From positions 2,418,001-2,482,000 of the forward strand of contig JAFFSR010000221.1 in NCBI GenBank assembly GCA_017163975.1: a stretch of 64,000 bases of DNA. The letters run 5' to 3'. Source of the stretch: Anastatus disparis. Taxonomy: Eukaryota > Arthropoda > Insecta > Hymenoptera > Eupelmidae. Positions 26,064-39,500 of the stretch are shown here, one piece after another. The notes under the pieces are model-generated. The model did not search any database and was not told the origin of the DNA. It saw only the letters and a program-made list of their open reading frames with translations. A program made the translations under genes and the position numbers. Position 1 is the stretch's first letter, and each line of letters begins with the position of its first letter.

Positions 26064-29000
26064 CTGCAAATCAAAAGGGAATATACGTTATAAATATTGT
26101 GTAATTATTTATCGTTTTATAATTTTTATACTTTTTAGCAGTACGGGCTCGAATGAGTAATTAAATTTTTTTACTATTTTTAATCTAAGAGCTTGGAAGT
26201 AATCTTAATGGTCCTCTCAAACAATTTTGGATTGTATAAGGTCAGAGTTCCAAAGTTGACTATCAAATCTAATTCTGTTACCATATATGAATTTTAAATA
26301 GGATAACACAATTAAATTGGGTAACGAATTTTGAAACTTGGATCTTACGGAGTAATATGGAATTAATCTTGTTTAATAAATTTATTTACTAAAGTAATTT
26401 ATTGAGCAATCATACTTTTTATTTTAAAAGTAAATAAAAAATATTTAACCCTTGGTCGACATTAAAGTAAATTCCTTAAGAATTAGAAAATTAGTATCAG
26501 TCACAAGATAAAAACTAAATAAACGAGATAACGCATAACGTTTAACATAAATGTTTATACACTTGTTTGTTGGTTGTATTGATACATCGTGTTTTTTTTT
26601 ATTTGTAATTAACTATAGTAAAAATAAAGGGAAATCGATACAATAATCAAAACCAAATGATGAATATTTTTTATAGTCTAATTCTGTGAAAATATAAGAT
26701 GATGTTTATTCTGACCTCAAAATGTTAAGAGACTGTCTCACACGATTAGAGTAGTTTTGATGTTTTTTTGGTTAAGGGGAAAAAATCTTTGTTCTTTTAA
26801 AGATAAAATCAAAGTAATCAATGTTACCTTTTTGGATTTACGAAGTTAAGATTTTAAAAATATGGAAACGGTAATGAGAAAAATTGATACAATGTATGAA
26901 TTGTTATTGCATTACGTTCCTTTAAAACTTCAAAATTTTATAAAATATTGAATAATTATAATTTTTTATAAGACATCACAGAGTGCTTTGGATTCTCGAA
27001 AAACTATTAATAACCGTGCTTACTCACAATTCATTCGAATTTTCATCTTTATTTAATCGATACAACTGTATCTTTTTTTTCTAAATCAACAGGAGACGAA
27101 AAATTAATATCATGACATGTATTACTTTAAATATATTTTAATGAATTATCTATTTTTAATGTATATTAATTGATATATGCTATCTTGATGATTTTCAACT
27201 GTACTCAAAAGCTACTTAAAGGCAATTGAAGTACAATCAATAATTAATTCAACCATGCTTTTCTTAAGTATTCATTTCATGAATGCCTAACATATATGTC
27301 TTGAATATCATTTACAATTACAATTAACCGTATTCAAAATACTCCGCACACAAAAAAATTCGGTAAAATTTTAAAGAGCACTTGCAGTTCTATATAAAAA
27401 TATCATCAAATCAAACGTGCATCAATCCAATATTGATTTGATTGAATAACAATAAAAATACTCTGTCCCACTTTTGTCTTCTTTTTATATTCCCTTTTAT
27501 ATGAATATAGATAAAACGAAAAATAGTATTTACCTTAAATTGAAAAAAATAAATAAAGTACATAAATACATTCCATCTTCGAGTTTCATGTGTTTTCTTT
27601 CTGTGCGCTCCGTTTTATAGCGACAAGTTTTGGTTACATGCTATTGCGTAAAGAGATAGTCCGCGATGGCAAAGTACGTCGTAAACGTGAGTTTTATGTA
27701 CAAATGTGAAGGTTGTATAACATCAGAACTTTTGAAGAAAAATGTATATTCGATAAATAGAACATGAAAAAAAGTTTTATTTGAACGGTGGAACCATTCT
27801 AAAAATCATTAATACATTGAAGATTTAATGAAATGTTACGTATTAATGTGTATTAACATCGAATGTATACAATATTAATAAATTATTATAATTACTGTTT
27901 TAAAAAGATTCTAATAACATGTACTTTATACATCTATGGCTTATCCATATACTTTCGTTAATTAGCGTGTTAAATTTTTATTTTTTTTTTATGCAAACCG
28001 CAAAATTTATAATGTAAATTAGAAGTAAGATTTCCCGGTTTTCATGAAAGTTTATTAAAGTGGAACATTTTTTTCGGCCTTGATTATTACTTTCACGACT
28101 ATGAATATGATCTTTTGTGTGTATTATGCATATATGAAAGTAAATGCATATTAAAAAAAAATGAGGTCGACTAATTTGAAAAAAAAATCAAAGTTGATTT
28201 ATGGTAATTTATGAAAATTTAATTGTACGAGGGAAATAAAAGTAAACCGTTGATAAGGATTTTCAGTTTTCATTCATAATACAGTAGATTTTTAAAGTTT
28301 GCTTTTGGACTTTCATTGTATTTTATTGAAATAGAATGAAATCCTCAATTACTATATCTGAGCCTGATTCTGTGCTTTTTGTTTTAAATTTATACAAAGT
28401 ATTATGAGGTTCAGAATCAGTAGCTGGAGGTTCTGTCCTATCTACTTAAAATTAAAAATCTGAAAAATAGTAAGTATTAAAGACGTTAGAGCTTGTATGC
28501 GAATATTAGAAACTAAAAAAGAAAATCAATTTTAGAGTTCATCAGTGGCTCAGTCAGTAGAGCGTTCAATTCGTAATCTCGGGGTCCCGAGTTCGAATTC
28601 CGCTCTCTGCCAATTTCTACAGGCATCACTGTAAATTACATGTGCTTTGTTCACTAACGCACTGACGAACTCCGTCGTTAATTAGCATCGCAATAAAAGC
28701 TGAAATACAGCGACGTTAAAATAATTAAAAAAAAAAATTAGTTTAAAACAAAGAAAAATTTATTTTTTGCGTATCAGAAGTAAAAAAACATAAGTCCCTT
28801 TAAATTATTAGTAAATTATGTAGATTAATTGTTAATGCAGAATCTATAAATTTTCTGTTAATTAATCAGACCAACAAGAAGAACATTTTTAAACAAAAAG
28901 CCCATAAATTAAGGCAAATTTAAAGGAGATGTTTGCGTGAAAAGCGCAAATGAAGCAAAACTTGGCGGTCGGGATAACAAGAAGGAACAATAATGGTGAA

Positions 29001-32000
29001 TTCAAACGAAAAGAGAAAAAAGAAAGAAGTAAACGATGGTAAAAAAAAGGCAATTGTAAAGAGGAAGTGAATTTTAGTCCTCTATTTTATTCAATTTGCG
29101 AAAGTAACGTCATCACGTGCGGAATAAAAAGTTATTTCGTGAATATTATTTTAAGGATTGAATAAAAAAAATTATTTTATAATAAAATTTGTACGATTTT
29201 AATTAAGATATGTAAATTGAAAAAATTTTAATATTTTAAAAAAGATTCTGATTAAAAATTTTTACAAAACGAAAACAAGAAAATCAATTATTAAATGTAT
29301 GCATTAAAAAAGATCATTGAAGAGATATTAATTTATATTTTTTCATAATATCATATAGATTAAAAAGATTTTAATATCATTTTAATAATTTGACTCGGTA
29401 AATTCATTTATTTATTTTTTTCCACTTTTCAATAATAAAAAAAGGTACGGCAGCTAAACGAGCTGCATCAGTTCATTTCCGCAAGTCTCAACATTTCGCG
29501 TGCGATAATCGTGCTTGTCTAGTTCCCAACTTCTTCCATATATATATACATATACATGCATGTGTATACGTATATACCCACAATATACCCAGAAGCCTTG
29601 TAACCTGGTTAGCCGATGTATCTTCATACGTAGTACGGAAAAAATAGAAGTATCAGAGTGTGGAAGAGCGAAATGAGCAAAAGGCTCCATCTTTCTTGAA
29701 AAGAAAAAGAAGAAAAAAATTTCAGACTTGAAAAAAGTAAGATAGAAAAAGAGAGAGAGAGAGAAAACTCTTAAGGTGAGTTAAGCAGGACGGAACAAAA
29801 CACGATAATCCGCGTGCGTTTTATGTATAAAAGAATATATTTTTTTTTTCTTTTCAAAAGGATGCGCCTATCTTTCTAATAATGATATATATGTGAGAAG
29901 TTAAAAAAAAAAAAAAAATCATTAAGAAAAATAATTCTGAATCGGTGAGTCTTGCCACGCGAACGATAAATTATACGAGGAGTAATGAAAAAAATGCATA
30001 TATAGGCGTTCTCGTAATTATCTTTAAAATACTGAAATTTTTCTTATGTGAAATCTTTGTGTACAAGCTTGATGTCTCTTGTCGTTATATAGGTAAAAAC
30101 CTTTCATTTTCGCTTAGCAGATACATGCTTTGATGCGATCTAGTTTTGTTTTTGAGTAACAACGATCATTAAATTGCGATTTTACGTCAGCCGGAAACGA
30201 TGTAACGAGGAAGGAAAAAAAAGAAAAATAAAAAACTTTTTTTTCTTTAAAAATTCTTTGGACTTTTTCAGGTGAAAATTTAATTGGAAGAGTTGAGAGT
30301 ACAAGTAGATCCTTTTACTGACGTTTAAGTTGGGGCAAATGAAATTTAAAATTCTGGGATACTCGGTTTAAAAGTTGAATTTTCGGCGATGGGTTGGTTA
30401 AGATGTAGTTCTTATATTTGGGAAAGTAAGTTCAAAGCTTTGAATTATATCATAGTATTACTCAATTTATTCATTTTATGTTTTTGATCGATATAAAAAA
30501 TTTTGAAATAGAACATAAAATAATACCATAAAAAGATTATAAAAAAGTTATACTCAAAATTTTATTAATTTTCTTTTTTACGTAAAAAGTAATATTTAAA
30601 GTTACAAGTTTAATTGACATTTTTTCAAAAACTTTTAACTAACTTTCACCTACATGTGTCTTCAGGAAAAATTTCAAGAATCAAACATCATTTACTAAAA
30701 AGTTTGATTATTAAACGTTATTGAAGAATAATTTCGCGTTTCTATTTCACACATGGAATGATGAAAAAAATTTAAACTTTCCACATTTGCGGAATTTAAC
30801 GATTGCGACCAAGCGTGTATACGTATCAATATTCGTAGAAAAACTCGCGTGAGCTCTGCTCGTATTTTTCAAACCTTCCAACTTTCCGTATATATTTTTT
30901 TTTCTTCTCTTTCTTTTTTCAATTCAATTGAACGAGCGAAATGAGCGTAGTGGCAAGCGTATTTTCAAGTTCCGTGAAAAATCAAATTCACCTCACATGT
31001 ATGCATTAGTAAGAATCCTTCGAAGCAACAACAAAAAAAAAGCCATCCAACGGTTGATTTTGAAACTTTTATGATTGATATACAGTTTATAGTTTGAAAA
31101 AAAAAAATTAATGCGATCATCATTCATGGTTACAGGTAATTTTTCAAAGTACGACTGTTATACGACTTTTTAATTCGTTTGAAATTTTTTTTTGCGGCCA
31201 TTATTACTTGACTGAGAAAAATTTTCTGCGCAAAAGTTGAAAAATATTGGAAAAGTTAACTTTGGATGGTACGAAGAGTCAGATTTGATAAGATTTTTGA
31301 GAGATTTTAATAGAGAGGGCTAGCTATTATTCGTTACGAAAAGATCAAAAGGTTTATGAAGGGAACTTCATTTATCACTTTTTTTAATATATATCAAGGG
31401 GTAATCTTGCTTTTTTATAAAATGAAAAATAAAGATTTCTTTAACTTCTTTTTCCCATAAATCAGATCTTATAAACTTATTATTATTTTTAGAGTCATTT
31501 AAATGGAAATATATATAATTGATATGTTAATATAATAAGCAAATACAAAAAGAGAGCCTTGTCTCACAAAACTGTCACGTATACCTCTATGAAGTATGGT
31601 ATATTACTGATTTATATTCATGAATTCGCTACTGTATAACACAGTTTGAATTCGACATAATTCAGCTTATTTATACTCTAAAGGAGAAAATTGACATTAC
31701 TCCTGAAATGCAAGTTGATTAATAACATCTTTTTTTAAATCTTGGTTCGTTAAATCAATAAATTTTCATTAATTCTTTTATATACTTCATAAAAGCCTAA
31801 GTATTCGCTTTACAATGAAAGGAATGTTAAATGTACTGTTTATAATGCATTTATTTACGATTTCGTTAAGCATTAAACTTAATAAAAGTAATTTTTTTCA
31901 CGTAAACGCAACTTTTATTTTAATTAAATTATACGATGCCCTTACAAAATTTTCTTAATGGCAGATGTATGTAATAAAATAAAAAAAAAAAGTTTTTAAC

Positions 32001-33145
32001 GCTCGAGCTCGTATTACTTCCATAAAAGCATCATTCAAATATTCATATTGAATTTTAAATATTTCCAGTTACGACCACGACAATAAAATTTTTATCGCCC
32101 AACTAAAGCTTCTATCTGTATTGTAATTCGATATTTTTTTGTTCTCTTTTTTTTTTGTATAAAGTCATAGATAAAATGTATTTTATTACCATTATATGGT
32201 GTTACTTAAATTTTTATTTTCATGATGTTATACTAAAAATCAAAAGAAATTCAATTAGAGTACAACTAAATGTAAAACAAAAACTTATTCGAATATTCCG
32301 TTTAAGATGCTGTTAATTAATAAATATAATTGTATCACTGAATTTTTACAAAAAAAAAAAAAAAAATTTAAAAAGAAAATTGGAATGTTCGCCGGTAATT
32401 AATGAATCCTTTTTAATTGTTTAAAAATCTAACAAACCGTAACGACGGATGTTATATGTATAGAAACTATATAGAAACTTTTTATCCCACAATTAGTGCG
32501 GACAAACGTTGGCTCGGCGGCGGCTCGATTCGCGAAAATTGAAAATTCGGATTGAAAGCACAGTCGAGCGAAAGAGAAGAAAAAAAAAGTAATAATAAAA
32601 GAGAAAACAGGCATCTTTTACTAATTGAATATTGTGCATTTTTTGGTCTTGTTATTTTGGAAGCTTAATTAAAACGTTTCATTGTATATATATATACTTA
32701 TTTTACAAGTTATTTTATTTTGGATTTATATTAAAGCTTTTTTCATTAAATAAATATTTATCTCTAAATGAAAATTTAATATTCTTCAAAAGTTCTTTGA
32801 CTGAATTTTATCTTATTAAATGCAATATTTATTATCCAAATAGTAAATTGCCTGTAGCTTTATTTTATCAAAATTAATTTAACCGTTTTAAAAGAAAAGT
32901 GCATAAAACGTTTTATAATAACAAAGTTAAAGAAAAAGAAAAATATCTATTTAGAATTTTTCATCCTTTATAGTACTATACAATAAGTTATTTTTTTGTT
33001 ATCAATAGAATTATATTGTTGTAAAAATGGAATAATTCAAAAGTTGTATTTTCTGACAAGATATTGGTAATCTAAACTTTAATAAAATGCATTTTTCTTT
33101 ATCGAATAACTAAATCAATTATACTGATGGAATTTATAGAATCGG
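26064..33145. other. Non-coding; probably MCU first intron or upstream DNA
   Basis: Contains SINE copy 9. Patches of mixed composition lie at 27595-27710, 29450-29690 (with an ATACAT/TATATA run), 30780-30990 and 32480-32600. One holds a weak exon candidate: TTTTATAG at 27628, then a frame TSFGYMLLRKEIVRDGKVRR to donor GTGAGT at 27695. None is firm enough to call. Confidence 0.4.
28535..28725 (+). mobile_element. SINE family A, copy 9
   Basis: Full-length; GAGTTCATCAGTGGCTCAGT head, GAGTTCGAATTCCGC B box, tail AATACAGCGACGTTAAAATA. Confidence 0.85.
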
Positions 33146-33147
33146 TA

Positions 33148-34045
33148 CCCTGGTAGAAAATGAAACGCTTTTTCTACCATTTTATGGCCATTTCTTTAAA
33201 GTGAAGAGCAGAAAATGGGAATGTTTTATGGCCATTATTTGAACTAATATGAAACGTTTTTTTCAACCTTCATAGTGCTAAAAAATGCTAATAAAATGTT
33301 GAGTCTGATCCACTATTATTTGAATATAGATAGTTAACAGTAGAGTCTATCAAATTGTGCTCTAATTGATTACTATTAAGAATCATTTAAGGTTTTTTCT
33401 TGAAAGTTATCATTAATCATTAATAGAATCACTTTTGTTAATATATTCGCGCGTATATTTTGAGTTGTGATCGGATTGTTAGAGGTTATTTTTAAACGAT
33501 TAATCAAATTTTCCATTTATTATTTTAAAAAACGATATTTTTATACTCGTTTCGTACTGCGTTTCATATTTTTATTTTAAGAAAATTTAATATTATTTTT
33601 ATTTTTATAAATTCCAATAAAAATAAACATTGACGAAGGAATGTGAATAAATACTAATCTATATTTTATCGCCACGTGGCAAAAGTGAGGTTATGATTTT
33701 ACCTATGATCTGAAAAATTAAGGACTCATTACTAAAAAGTTATATAACTAGTCAAAAAAAGTTGTCCACAGTTTACCTAATTTTTAGATAGCTGTTACTG
33801 ATTTTTTCTCTCCGTTTACTTAAAATGCGTATTTTTTTGGCTAAATACAAAAATTTTGAACAACATTTTTATATTAGCATTTTTTGCCTATAAGATGCTA
33901 ACCAATATACCAAAAAATTTGAGCTCTGCAGATTCAGCAAAAAATTGCCATTTATTCGCCAATATTGACATGACAAAATATTACTATTGAAAATGGTCAT
34001 AAATTGTTGTTTACACCATTTTTAATGTTCAAATTTCTACCAGGG
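33148..34045. mobile_element. 0.9-kb element, TIR CCCTGGTAGAAA, TA target-site duplication
   Basis: Ends CCCTGGTAGAAAA and inverse CCCTGGTAGAAAT; each is flanked by TA (33146-33147, 34046-34047). Sub-terminal AAATGG/CCATTT and TTATGGCCATT motifs repeat inside. TA duplication suggests a Tc1/mariner-related MITE. No reading frame. Confidence 0.6.
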
Positions 34046-34047
34046 TA

Positions 34048-36475
34048 ATTTGAAACAAAATTCTCCTAATTTTTATATAATTAAATAAATTAAAAATTGT
34101 TCAACCAAACATTTTTTTACTTAAAAAAATTGATAATTTCAATTTACATTTCAAAACTTCATCAAATCTATGTAACAATCCCTCGATTAATCTCGTTACC
34201 ATCTTAACTTCTCTTCTTGATTTAAAGTGCACGCTCCGATCGAACAAGAGATATAGGATCGGGTATATTCGATTTTCCAAAATCGCCCAATTAAACAGCG
34301 ATGACTGACTTCCCTCCGATATTCCGAATTTACTCTTCCAATTCTAATCGAGGAAAGTTTCGCGTACTTCAAATATCGCTAATTGCTGATACTATAACAG
34401 TCCATTTTCTCTTCTAAGCAATTAACTCGTAATGGAAATGACGTATTAGACAAATTGTAAACAATAAATGTATAACTGTACTGTAAAGAATTTTTTTCAT
34501 ACAATTTTTATATGGTTCTATTAATTTAATTAAAAAAATATTGTTCCGGTATTTTACGTCGTGATATAAATTTTTATACATATATTTCAACACCCAAGAG
34601 ATGTTGCAGCTCTGCTTATCAAATCTCTCTCTCTCTTTCTCCTTTTTTTCTGATCTCGATCGTTTAGACTGGAAAGAGAAACAGAAAAAAAAGGCGTGTA
34701 GTGGTGGCAAAAGGTGTTTGCGGGAGAAAATTTTCTCTCCACCTCCGCCAAAGTATGCTCAACTTTTCTACATATACACAATTTTTTTCTTTCTTTCTTT
34801 CTTTCTTTCTTTTCGCTCCTGTTTGTTCGTTTAACGCGTGGGCACAAAAGAACGGTAAAACTCACGAGTCTTTAAGACCGCGCCAGTCTATCGTGAGATC
34901 TTGTTCAATTAATAAGTGAAGTTCATCTCTCATTCATTGAAGATTCATATTTATATATTATATACAAGTGTTATTTTGTTTATAGTGAAGAAAAAGTAAT
35001 TTTAGTTTATATCTGTTCGTCATCGATGCTGGACATTATTTTTATATTAATAGAAACGTTTGTGCCGCATGAAATGTTTGAGTGGTGAAGGATATAAAGT
35101 TAACGGGGGAGGAGGACACAGCCCAGGTCCCTTACGTCCTATTGCTCATATCGGGCTGTAGGTATTAAATAGTATTACGTTATTCGCTTGATATACGTGC
35201 GCCCGTTTACTGACCGATAAAAGATTATTTCTTTTTTTTTTCTCTCTCATAAATACGGAAAATTTTAATCAAAAAAGGAATGGAAAAGCTTTTTATTTGA
35301 TACATTTTTATCATTCTATGACTGAAGTGCATAGCGCCGCGTTAATATTAGTAATTTTAATTTTGCAAAATTACACGATGAAAGTGATAAATAATTTTCG
35401 ATTTTCAGAAAAAATTTTTCTAATTAAACAATTATTAAGTTATAAAAATACTAATTACGTAGCTCTGATTGACTGATAAAAATGAATGAATCAATCCTTA
35501 CTTTTTCTTTTGCCTATTTTAAAATAAACTTTCTACACGCATTTGGTATTTAATGAGTACCACTAATCAGGGCCTCGTATAATTTTTCAGAAGTTAACCG
35601 TATTTAAAATTAAATATTTTTCTAATTAACACGCTAAATGTGTGAAAAACGTATAATTAATAAGATTTTTTTTACACGTTTCTATTTGTTTACGATTGTG
35701 TTTAAACATTTTAATTACTTCAATTTTTTATGAACTAATAGTATACTAATAACGTTGAATCAAATTTTGAAAATTTTTAATGTAACGCTTACATTCTAGA
35801 ATATTTATTTTTGTATTAGATTTTGTGGGTCGAAACCTTGCGGCTAAGACCCTTTCTCGAAAAAATCAACGTAGGAACAAACTATTCAGTCTGTGTATCA
35901 TAAGATATACAAGGGGCTCATGCCTGCTCTCTTATTTTATGCTCTGGGCATGACATTTTTTTAAGCGTAACGTCCAACAGTTGCGTTTTGCCTTCTGGCG
36001 GATGGAGCAAGAATTAATATTTGAAGTGGACGGCGGGAATTTTGAAAATTTAAATTTAAAATCAATAAAAGTATTTTTTTACGTTCAATGGAAATCTATA
36101 GTGCTTCTGTGTAAAATTAATATTTTAATTATTTTATGAAAATAAAAAGATTATTGATTAAAATTTTCAAATTTTATTAAAAAAATTAGTTATTTAATTG
36201 TTCAAAATTAATTACCAAAAAGTATATTCGTTAATATTGTCAATAAGATAATTAAAGTTTTTTTTTACAATAATTTAAATGTTACTATGCATTAATAATT
36301 ATGAATATTTATTTTAAGTGATAAATTGATTTAAAAAAATTAAATACGAAAAAAAAACTTTTTCGTAATTTTATATATTATTTTGTGAGAAAGTTTAAAT
36401 TAATACAAAAAAAAGACATTAAATTACCCTAATTAATGGGAATTTGCTATTATAGTTAATTATAATTATTTACAG
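34048..36475. other. Likely 5' region of a plus-strand gene
   Basis: 34600-34900 has CT and CTTT runs (CTTT microsatellite at 34787-34812) and GC-richer DNA; 34850-35165 has the short ORF and a donor. Overlapping open frames on both strands at 34414-34919 come from the simple repeats. Confidence 0.4.
35069..35161 (+). CDS. Short ORF (30 codons) in a GC-raised patch, possible uORF
   Basis: ATG at 35069 starts MKCLSGEGYKVNGGGGHSPG, then PLRPIAHIGL and TAG. The TAG is followed at once by a donor-like GTATTA. The 100 bp are clearly less AT-rich than their surroundings. If this donor joins the acceptor at 36475, the short ORF would sit in the 5' UTR ahead of the MGGIQSG exon. No known family is recognised. 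Confidence 0.28.
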   Translation: MKCLSGEGYKVNGGGGHSPGPLRPIAHIGL

Positions 36476-36576
36476 GTCCCCTCGATACTTTGAATAATGG
36501 GCGGAATCCAAAGTGGAACACATAATCTTGGAGACGCATTGTGGGTACAAGAAAGACATAAACAAAAATGCCATCG
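36476..36576 (+). CDS. Candidate first coding exon, N-myristoylated protein (neuralized-like?)
   Basis: Seen: TTATTTACAG|GTCCCC at the left and CATCG|GTAAGT, a strong donor, at the right. ATG at 36497 opens 26 codons plus two bases (phase 2): MGGIQSGTHNLGDALWVQER, then HKQKCH. Gly2 with Ser6 fits the N-myristoylation consensus. The coding feel is unusually good for this AT-rich region. From memory, vertebrate NEURL1 also starts with a myristoylated MGxxxS and a His/Lys/Cys cluster, so a neuralized E3 ligase is a guess. No NHR or RING exon is seen in the window, so the rest would lie right of 64000. The acceptor implies a 5' non-coding exon upstream, perhaps ending at 35161. Confidence 0.5.
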
Positions 36577-39500
36577 GTAAGTCAATGATAATTAAGAAAA
36601 ATATATTTTCAAATAATTTATTATATGCGCAAAGAAAATTATTTTTTTAAAAAATGCAATGATAAAAAAAACTAAAATGTTTGATTATTTTAAAGGAAAT
36701 TCTCAAAAAGTATGAGACTAGATAAAAAAAAATCATATAATATAAATTACAAAATGTAATGGAAATAATAATAAATAAGTTAGATTTCTTATAATACTAA
36801 ACATAATAATTTATTGTTCGCTGTTTACACTCAAAAGTTTTCATTAATTAAAAAATTTCAAATTTAACATTTATTATTTTGAAACGAAGTTAATTATTAA
36901 AATACACAAAAAACATATCACATTTCATATTACTCGATCAATTAACGTAATTAGTCGAACAATCCCTGCATTTCGTTGAACAGCAAACAAATCGCAGAAA
37001 GAAATTCATCAATAATTCACGTATACAAAAGAAGCCCGATATACCAGCCATCCCATATATATGCATCGTATCGTATTCTCATAATTGCTCCTCTATATCC
37101 TCAATAGCTCCTTGTTAGTACGCGTCATACACAGATGTATATTGGCCCGAAAAACAATACCGGTGTATACAAACACACGATGCACACGAGCTAAATTCGT
37201 TATATCCCGCGCCCGGGCTCTGTGTAAGCGTTGAATCGATTAATTACGAATCCCAAAATTCCTCGAACATGCACATTCGTCATTTCGTTCTTTGCAAACT
37301 TCTTTCGACGTTAATCAAACTTGTGATGCATAATTGTGTACCATTGCTACTTCTTTTACTCGGAATTACGATATTATAAGAAATCATATTTAAAATTAGG
37401 TTTTTTTCTGTCGATTCATCCATTAAAAGGAGGAGTTGGAATAAAAAGAGACTCGGGAGAGATTGCATTTCTTTGGCGAACAAAAAAGTTCATTCGAAAA
37501 GTTTCCGAAGCAAACGAACTTTCAAGTATGCATGCGCTTTAGCTGTTAATAAGATTTTCCCTTCATATTTCCGATAATGAAAATACTACTTAGTTTTGTG
37601 TAAAAAGAAAATTGAACGGAAAAAAAAGAGTCGAACTCGAGGTAACGTACAAAGCGGTTTGCCTCTTCAAGTTCGATAAGTACCTAACGTGCGTATATAG
37701 ATCAGAACTCGAAAGGTATTAAATATTTCATTTTAAATAAATTTAATGTTTTATTTACAATTTTTGGTCATATTACTTTAACGATAAATTTATAAAAATT
37801 GCTAAACATTTTGGTATGCAAATAATACACTTTTATTTAGTACATTTGTAATCTGGTGTAAATTTTCAATATAAATATAAATTTTTAATGAACAGCCATC
37901 AAAAATAATATTCCAATTAACATTTTGTTTAACTACCTTTAGCAATCTTTTTAAAACATTAAATTATTTAATTATTTGAAGAGTATTAACTTTTTTGGGA
38001 ATGTTTTCATAATAAATAATAATTTATTTAAATATTTCGAAATAATTATACTGTAATTTAATGAATTGCATCGAACAAAATAAATTTCAAATATATTTTT
38101 GTAATGATTAAAGTTTAAAAACAAAAATTTCAACGTATTTAAAATTTAATAGCATATCATGCATTGGAAATAAAACAATGTTTATTTCATTATAAACCCA
38201 TTAATTTTTTGTCGGATAGCACGTTAATTTGCAAGAGAGCACGATAAGGTTTAACGATGAATTTTTCTTTTTTTTCGTAAACTCGTATATTACCCGTAAG
38301 TTCAGAGATTCAATTTCTTTTTTCTCGCTTGTACAGAGAAATCGCACATAACGGACTATAACGAATATTTGCATTTTTTTTTTCTCAAACTTTATACTTG
38401 CAATTATAACATGGCCGATGGTATATCTCATTTGAATGAAGTAAGCTCGCGTGCCGTTGAATTTTTCGAGAGTGCACTACAAAACTTTTATGATTTATAT
38501 ATTTTTTGCGAATAAATCGAAGATTAAGAGTATAACTTTGACTTGCCAAGTACTTTTGGAGCTGTAATTGAATGTTTCGCGGAACAGTCAGCGATGGGTC
38601 GGGAGATAAACTTGAAATTATATCTACGTTTTATCAAAAAATTGTCATTAAATTATATGTAATTCTAGATTTTCACAAAACTGCGAGTTTGTAAAAAAAA
38701 ATTAAGAAAATTACTTTCGTGAGCTGCGTTTTTTTATCTGAGAAATTAAGTTAATAATTTAATCGTTAGAGATGCTCTTTTTTTCCAACAGCATAAGCGT
38801 ACTAATTGAAAATCGTTTTAATAAACTTTAATAGCAATATAATTTCGTAGAGAAACCGAAAGTTAAATAAATTATAAGCGAAGTTAGATTGTTTTATGAT
38901 TATTTTCACGAATTCTTTTATCGTTAATTATATTCATTATAAAAATTATATTTTTCGTTGTATTTATTTATTTAAATGCCTTTCAAGAGCAACTTTTATA
39001 CACATCATTTATATGTATTGTTTACGAAATAGAAAATAAAAAATTTTATTTTTCTTTGGTTTGATTACGTTATTTGTTTCCTAAATGTAAATTTTAGAAT
39101 GTTAGTTTGTCTGCAATTAAGTATTCATTTTGTTATGTTAATTAGAAATTTCAAAAAATTTTAAAAACTGCCTCGCGTGTGTAACTTAAGTATATATTTC
39201 AGAAAGTAAAAAAAAAAGAAAGTTAAAAATAGTGAAAATTAGATGATTTTAAAAATATAGATATCCGAACATTTTTCTTGAAGAAATCGAAAAAAATAAA
39301 ATCTTCGTTCTCATAAGTTCGTGGCATTGCAAGTTAAACGTACTTTCTTGTTTGAAATCAGATTAGATTATTTTTGATATATGCGTATTTTTGAACGGTA
39401 GTTTCATTATTTTAGAAAACGAACCAATTTCAGATAATAAGTTGCAGTTTCTAGTTCAGGATTAATTAGATTTTTTTAAATAAAACGATAATTTTCAAAG

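Noticed and set aside
29454..29690. MCU first exon starting MEPFAHFALPHSD on the minus strand
   Set aside because: A phase-compatible donor (CTAC|GTATGA) exists, but the peptide is not a transit sequence and nothing supports the link.
34414..34919. Four overlapping open frames on both strands
   Set aside because: They are driven by CT/CTTT runs and read as Ser/Phe/Leu or Lys/Glu/Arg low complexity in both directions.
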